Source of the DNA: Fibrella aestuarina BUZ 2
Lineage (GTDB): Bacteria; Bacteroidota; Bacteroidia; Cytophagales; Spirosomataceae
Direction of reading: 5' to 3'
DNA: 64,000 bases
Assembly (NCBI RefSeq): GCF_000331105.1
Contig: NC_020054.1
Coordinates: 672,001 to 736,000, forward strand
Shown: positions 61,845 to 64,000 of the stretch, piece by piece
Position numbering within the stretch: position 1 is the stretch's first letter
Layout: each line of letters begins with the position of its first letter
Notes under the pieces: model-generated
Database searches by the model: none
Told to the model about the DNA's origin: nothing
Seen by the model: only the letters and a program-made list of their open reading frames with translations
Position numbers and translations under genes: made by a program

Positions 61845-62645
61845 GTGCCCAGTGAGTCCCATCCGATAGCCAGTCTGCATTACATCAAATACGGAACGGG
61901 CCCGACAATCTGGCTGGCGTTGCACGGTATCGGGCAGGATGCCAGCTGCTTTGCCCCGTTCGGCGAGCGGTTGGCCCAAACGCACACCATCTACTCACTG
62001 AACCTGCCTTTCCACGGGCCGGACGCCGACGGGCCGGACGCCGAATGGCCTGCTACCATAACCAAACCCTACTGGCAAAGGTTATTGGCCGATTTTCTGT
62101 TGGCCCACCAGATCGACCGTTTTTCGGTGGCGGGGTTCAGCATGGGTGGGCGGTTTGCGCTGGTCACGGCCGAGTTGTTTACCGACCGGATCGATCAGTT
62201 GATCCTGCTGGCGCCCGACGGGGTCACCGACGATCCCTGGTTCAGGACAGCCACCAGCACCCGGGCGGGGCAGGCGGTGCTCCGGTTTATGTTAAATCAT
62301 ACCGGCTTCTTTCACCAGGTCGGGACGGGGTTGGTACGGCTGAAACTGCTGAAACCGGGGCTGTTGCGTTTTGCCGAAGCAACGCTGAAAACCCCCGCGC
62401 AACGTACCCAGATTTACCGGTCCTGGACGGCCTTTCACCCGCTGACGATCGACGTACCCGCGCTGGCGCAACGGCTACGTACCCAGCAGGTAGCGGTGTG
62501 CCTGATTCTGGGCAAATTTGACGCCGTGCTCCCCGCGGCCTACACGCAGCCGTTGTTGCGGGCGCTGCCCGAGTGCCGCCTCGTTGTGCTGCCAACGGGC
62601 CATACGTCGCTGGTGAGGCGGGCGGCCGACGAAATAATGCTATAA
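61845..62645 (+). CDS. Alpha/beta hydrolase
   Basis: 266 residues from GTG 61845 (no ATG is near). LALHGIGQDASCF gives the oxyanion loop, GFSMGG (about 97-102) the nucleophile Ser, GKFDAVLP the acid and TGHTSLV the His. The triad is complete. The substrate is unknown; cap-domain text (HTGFFHQVGTGLVRLKLL) is not diagnostic. A small tandem duplication GPDADGPDAEW occurs near residue 58. Confidence 0.85.
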   Translation: MPSESHPIASLHYIKYGTGPTIWLALHGIGQDASCFAPFGERLAQTHTIYSLNLPFHGPDADGPDAEWPATITKPYWQRLLADFLLAHQIDRFSVAGFSMGGRFALVTAELFTDRIDQLILLAPDGVTDDPWFRTATSTRAGQAVLRFMLNHTGFFHQVGTGLVRLKLLKPGLLRFAEATLKTPAQRTQIYRSWTAFHPLTIDVPALAQRLRTQQVAVCLILGKFDAVLPAAYTQPLLRALPECRLVVLPTGHTSLVRRAADEIML

Positions 62646-62680
62646 TCGTGCACCTTTACGTTTAAGATCGACCAATCGCC

Positions 62681-63655
62681 ATGTTTGTTCAGCGCCATTT
62701 TCTCACCATCGCCGTTGTGCTGTCGGTAGTATTCGCCATTGCGATGGGGGCTACCGTTTACCAGAAAGGCCCCACGCCGCCACCGGCTGCCACGCCAGCC
62801 GCGCAACCCAACTTCCGGGCCTACTGGTTTGGCGGGAAAGCTGAACTCAATCACTACCGGCTCGAGCAAGCGCAATACGGGGCCATGAACCCCGGCGAAG
62901 CGGTTCTGATCTTCGTGACGGAAGATTTTCGGACCGATCAGCAGGTGAAATCCGAGACTGAGGCCAGCCACGACCGCTCGGTACCGGTGCTGAAAACCAA
63001 CTACATCCGTCGCTTCAAAACAGGCGTATACGACTACTCGCTCTTCACGTCGGTGTTTACGCCCATCGATAATCCGGCCTTTCCAAACACGTTGAAAGTC
63101 AGCACCTCGGGGCAGGAGTGGTGCGGCCATAGCTACGTGCAGGTGAGCTACAAAAACAACGGCTTCCGGGTGAGCGGGCGTTCCTATTTCGAGCAGGAGG
63201 TAGCCGAAGACTACGATGTCGATGAGGCCATGCTGGAAGATGAACTGTTCAACCGAATCCGGCTCAACCCCGCCGCCCTACCTACCGGCGACATTCACCT
63301 GATTCCCGGTACACAGGCGGCCCGGCTGCGCCATAAGCGATTGGCCTCGCTGCCCGCCACCGCCACACTCGACACCGTCCGGGCGACGGAGTGGGTACGT
63401 ACCCACGCGCCCAGCCCCGCAGCCAGCCAGGTGGTGGCGTATTCGGTTGACTATAAAGACGATGGGCGGTCGCTGCTTGTGGTATTTGAAACAGCCTTTC
63501 CGCACCGGATCTTGGGCTGGGAAGACACCTACAAAACAAAAGACCGCCTGCTGACGTCGCGGGCGGTCCTGACCAGTTCGTTGCAATCGGACTATTGGGC
63601 CCACAACACCCCCGCCGACAGTACGCTACGGAACCAGTTGGGCGTGGGTTTCTAG
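62681..63655 (+). CDS. Exported protein of unknown function
   Basis: 324 residues with an N-terminal TM anchor or signal (LTIAVVLSVVFAIAMGATVY) and a Pro/Ala linker. The rest is soluble: FRAYWFGGKAELNHYRLEQAQYG, VLIFVTEDF and WCGHSYVQVSYKNNGFRVSGRSYF. This conserved Bacteroidota family is sometimes labelled septum formation inhibitor, but nothing in the sequence resembles the Maf fold. No function assigned. Confidence 0.75.
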   Translation: MFVQRHFLTIAVVLSVVFAIAMGATVYQKGPTPPPAATPAAQPNFRAYWFGGKAELNHYRLEQAQYGAMNPGEAVLIFVTEDFRTDQQVKSETEASHDRSVPVLKTNYIRRFKTGVYDYSLFTSVFTPIDNPAFPNTLKVSTSGQEWCGHSYVQVSYKNNGFRVSGRSYFEQEVAEDYDVDEAMLEDELFNRIRLNPAALPTGDIHLIPGTQAARLRHKRLASLPATATLDTVRATEWVRTHAPSPAASQVVAYSVDYKDDGRSLLVVFETAFPHRILGWEDTYKTKDRLLTSRAVLTSSLQSDYWAHNTPADSTLRNQLGVGF

Positions 63656-63662
63656 GAAGGAC

Positions 63663-64000
63663 CTACCTTACCTCCACTATGGTGAAGGCCGACTGATTGG
63701 GCTGGCGCACTTTATTGGCCACTTTGGTGGGCAGGCGATCGTCGTCGTGGATGAGCAACAGCGTATTGGGTGTCAGAAACGTCAGGTCTTCGGCTTTGTG
63801 CGAAAGCCAGAGCGGCTCGTCAGTCGGGGTACGTACCACGGTCATCGTGCCGATTGCCAGTTCGGCTTCGGTGGCAGTCCACAGGTAAGCGCCTACGTTT
63901 TCGCCGTCTTCATGGGTCGTAATAATCCAGAACAACTTGCGGACCGGGTCGTATTCGAGGCTCGATAACGCCAGCTTACCCGTCAGCTTTTCGGGCGTTT
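63663..64000 (-). CDS. Partial hypothetical protein, 5' end outside window
   Basis: The frame is open to the window edge (about 112 residues seen). Text such as SSLEYDPVRKLFWIITTHED and KAEDLTFLTPNTLLLIHDDD suggests a beta-propeller of the phytase/SdiA-regulated kind, in which acidic loops bind calcium, but too little is visible to be sure. It converges on the gene at 62681 with a 7-bp gap. Confidence 0.6.
   Translation of the reverse strand, partial: TPEKLTGKLALSSLEYDPVRKLFWIITTHEDGENVGAYLWTATEAELAIGTMTVVRTPTDEPLWLSHKAEDLTFLTPNTLLLIHDDDRLPTKVANKVRQPNQSAFTIVEVR

Larger units (their letters stand above)
149..62408. repeat. Dispersed octamer GGTACGTT, 50 exact copies
   Basis: Hand scan of the + strand. 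GGTACGTT starts at 149, 2123, 3068, 5033, 7074, 7290, 7700, 8218, 8248, 8322, 10734, 11104, 13263, 15562, 16021, 16044, 16510, 18160, 22526, 22957, 32466, 33875, 37630, 40012, 43572, 46272, 46461, 49391, 51619, 53815, 54649 and 54745. AACGTACC starts at 2624, 19664, 27657, 27723, 29937, 30995, 32264, 33828, 41414, 41642, 43544, 45703, 47804, 53787, 58357, 58717, 59620 and 62401. The flanks are biased: the base before GGTACGTT is G or A, sometimes C, never T; the base after is G or C, rarely A. About 20 further sites read GGTACGTC. Around seven or eight exact copies are intergenic; the rest lie in coding DNA in more than one frame. Confidence 0.85.

Noticed and set aside
62681..63655. Maf septum formation inhibitor
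   Set aside because: The protein is exported and shares no Maf motifs; that label appears to be a carried-over annotation.
1..64000. CRISPR arrays, tRNA or rRNA genes, prophage
   Set aside because: No regularly spaced direct repeats, no cloverleaf candidates with TTCRA arms, and no phage structural genes were seen by eye; a tRNAscan or Infernal run would be decisive.

Overview
The window reads as a chromosomal stretch from a Bacteroidota bacterium of the order Cytophagales, most like the Spirosoma/Fibrella group. The reasons are a GC-rich but Bacteroidota-style gene set (GldA gliding ABC ATPase, a DUF4292 lipoprotein next to an EnvC-like protein, a DUF2795 protein, an extended cold-shock protein, single-subunit-anchor SdhCAB), promoters of the TAnnTTTG type, and little use of Shine-Dalgarno sites. 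The genus is inferred from family content only. No rRNA, tRNA, CRISPR array, transposase or prophage gene was found; this is core and lightly accessory chromosome.

Layout. 1-5.8 kb: small metabolic and membrane genes (MFS exporter, lipid kinase with a 37-residue membrane peptide, NTF2-like protein, DUF2795, aldose epimerase, gldA). 5.8-15.1 kb: an amino acid permease, a lipoprotein methyltransferase and a minus-strand cell-envelope block (LysM protein, TPR protein, DUF4292, EnvC-like). 15.4-25.6 kb: a kinase/nucleoside hydrolase pair, an ABC exporter, a TetR regulator flanked by two copies of one operator, a HGSNAT-like acyltransferase, an isochorismatase-like hydrolase, an SpmA-SpmB fusion and a VanX-like dipeptidase. 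25.6-34.5 kb: acyltransferase, PQQ dehydrogenase, SDR, MFS, trehalase and a McrC-type nuclease with no McrB. 34.5-44.7 kb: META lipoprotein, GpsA, a glycosyltransferase operon, folate and flavin enzymes, twin outer-membrane barrels and Asd. 44.8-53.8 kb: cold-shock protein, 7TM histidine kinase, succinate dehydrogenase operon and a SUMF1-sialidase fusion. 53.9-64 kb: hypothetical genes, DUF72, and a fatty-acid cluster (FadN-type bifunctional enzyme, MarR regulator with a perfect palindromic operator, FabG, MaoC), then a hydrolase and two envelope-type unknowns.

The most striking signal is not a gene. The octamer GGTACGTT (or AACGTACC) occurs 50 times in 64 kb by my hand scan, against about two expected by chance, in coding and intergenic DNA, with consensus RGGTACGTTS. 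Twice it is arranged head-to-head so that it forms the stem of a hairpin after a gene, once with a T-run. Density, wide scatter and use in terminators resemble the DNA uptake sequences of Neisseria and Haemophilus, but the role here is unknown. A second layer of structure is a set of inverted repeats placed at gene 3' ends, some of which supply stop codons, C-termini or even a signal peptide to the neighbouring gene.
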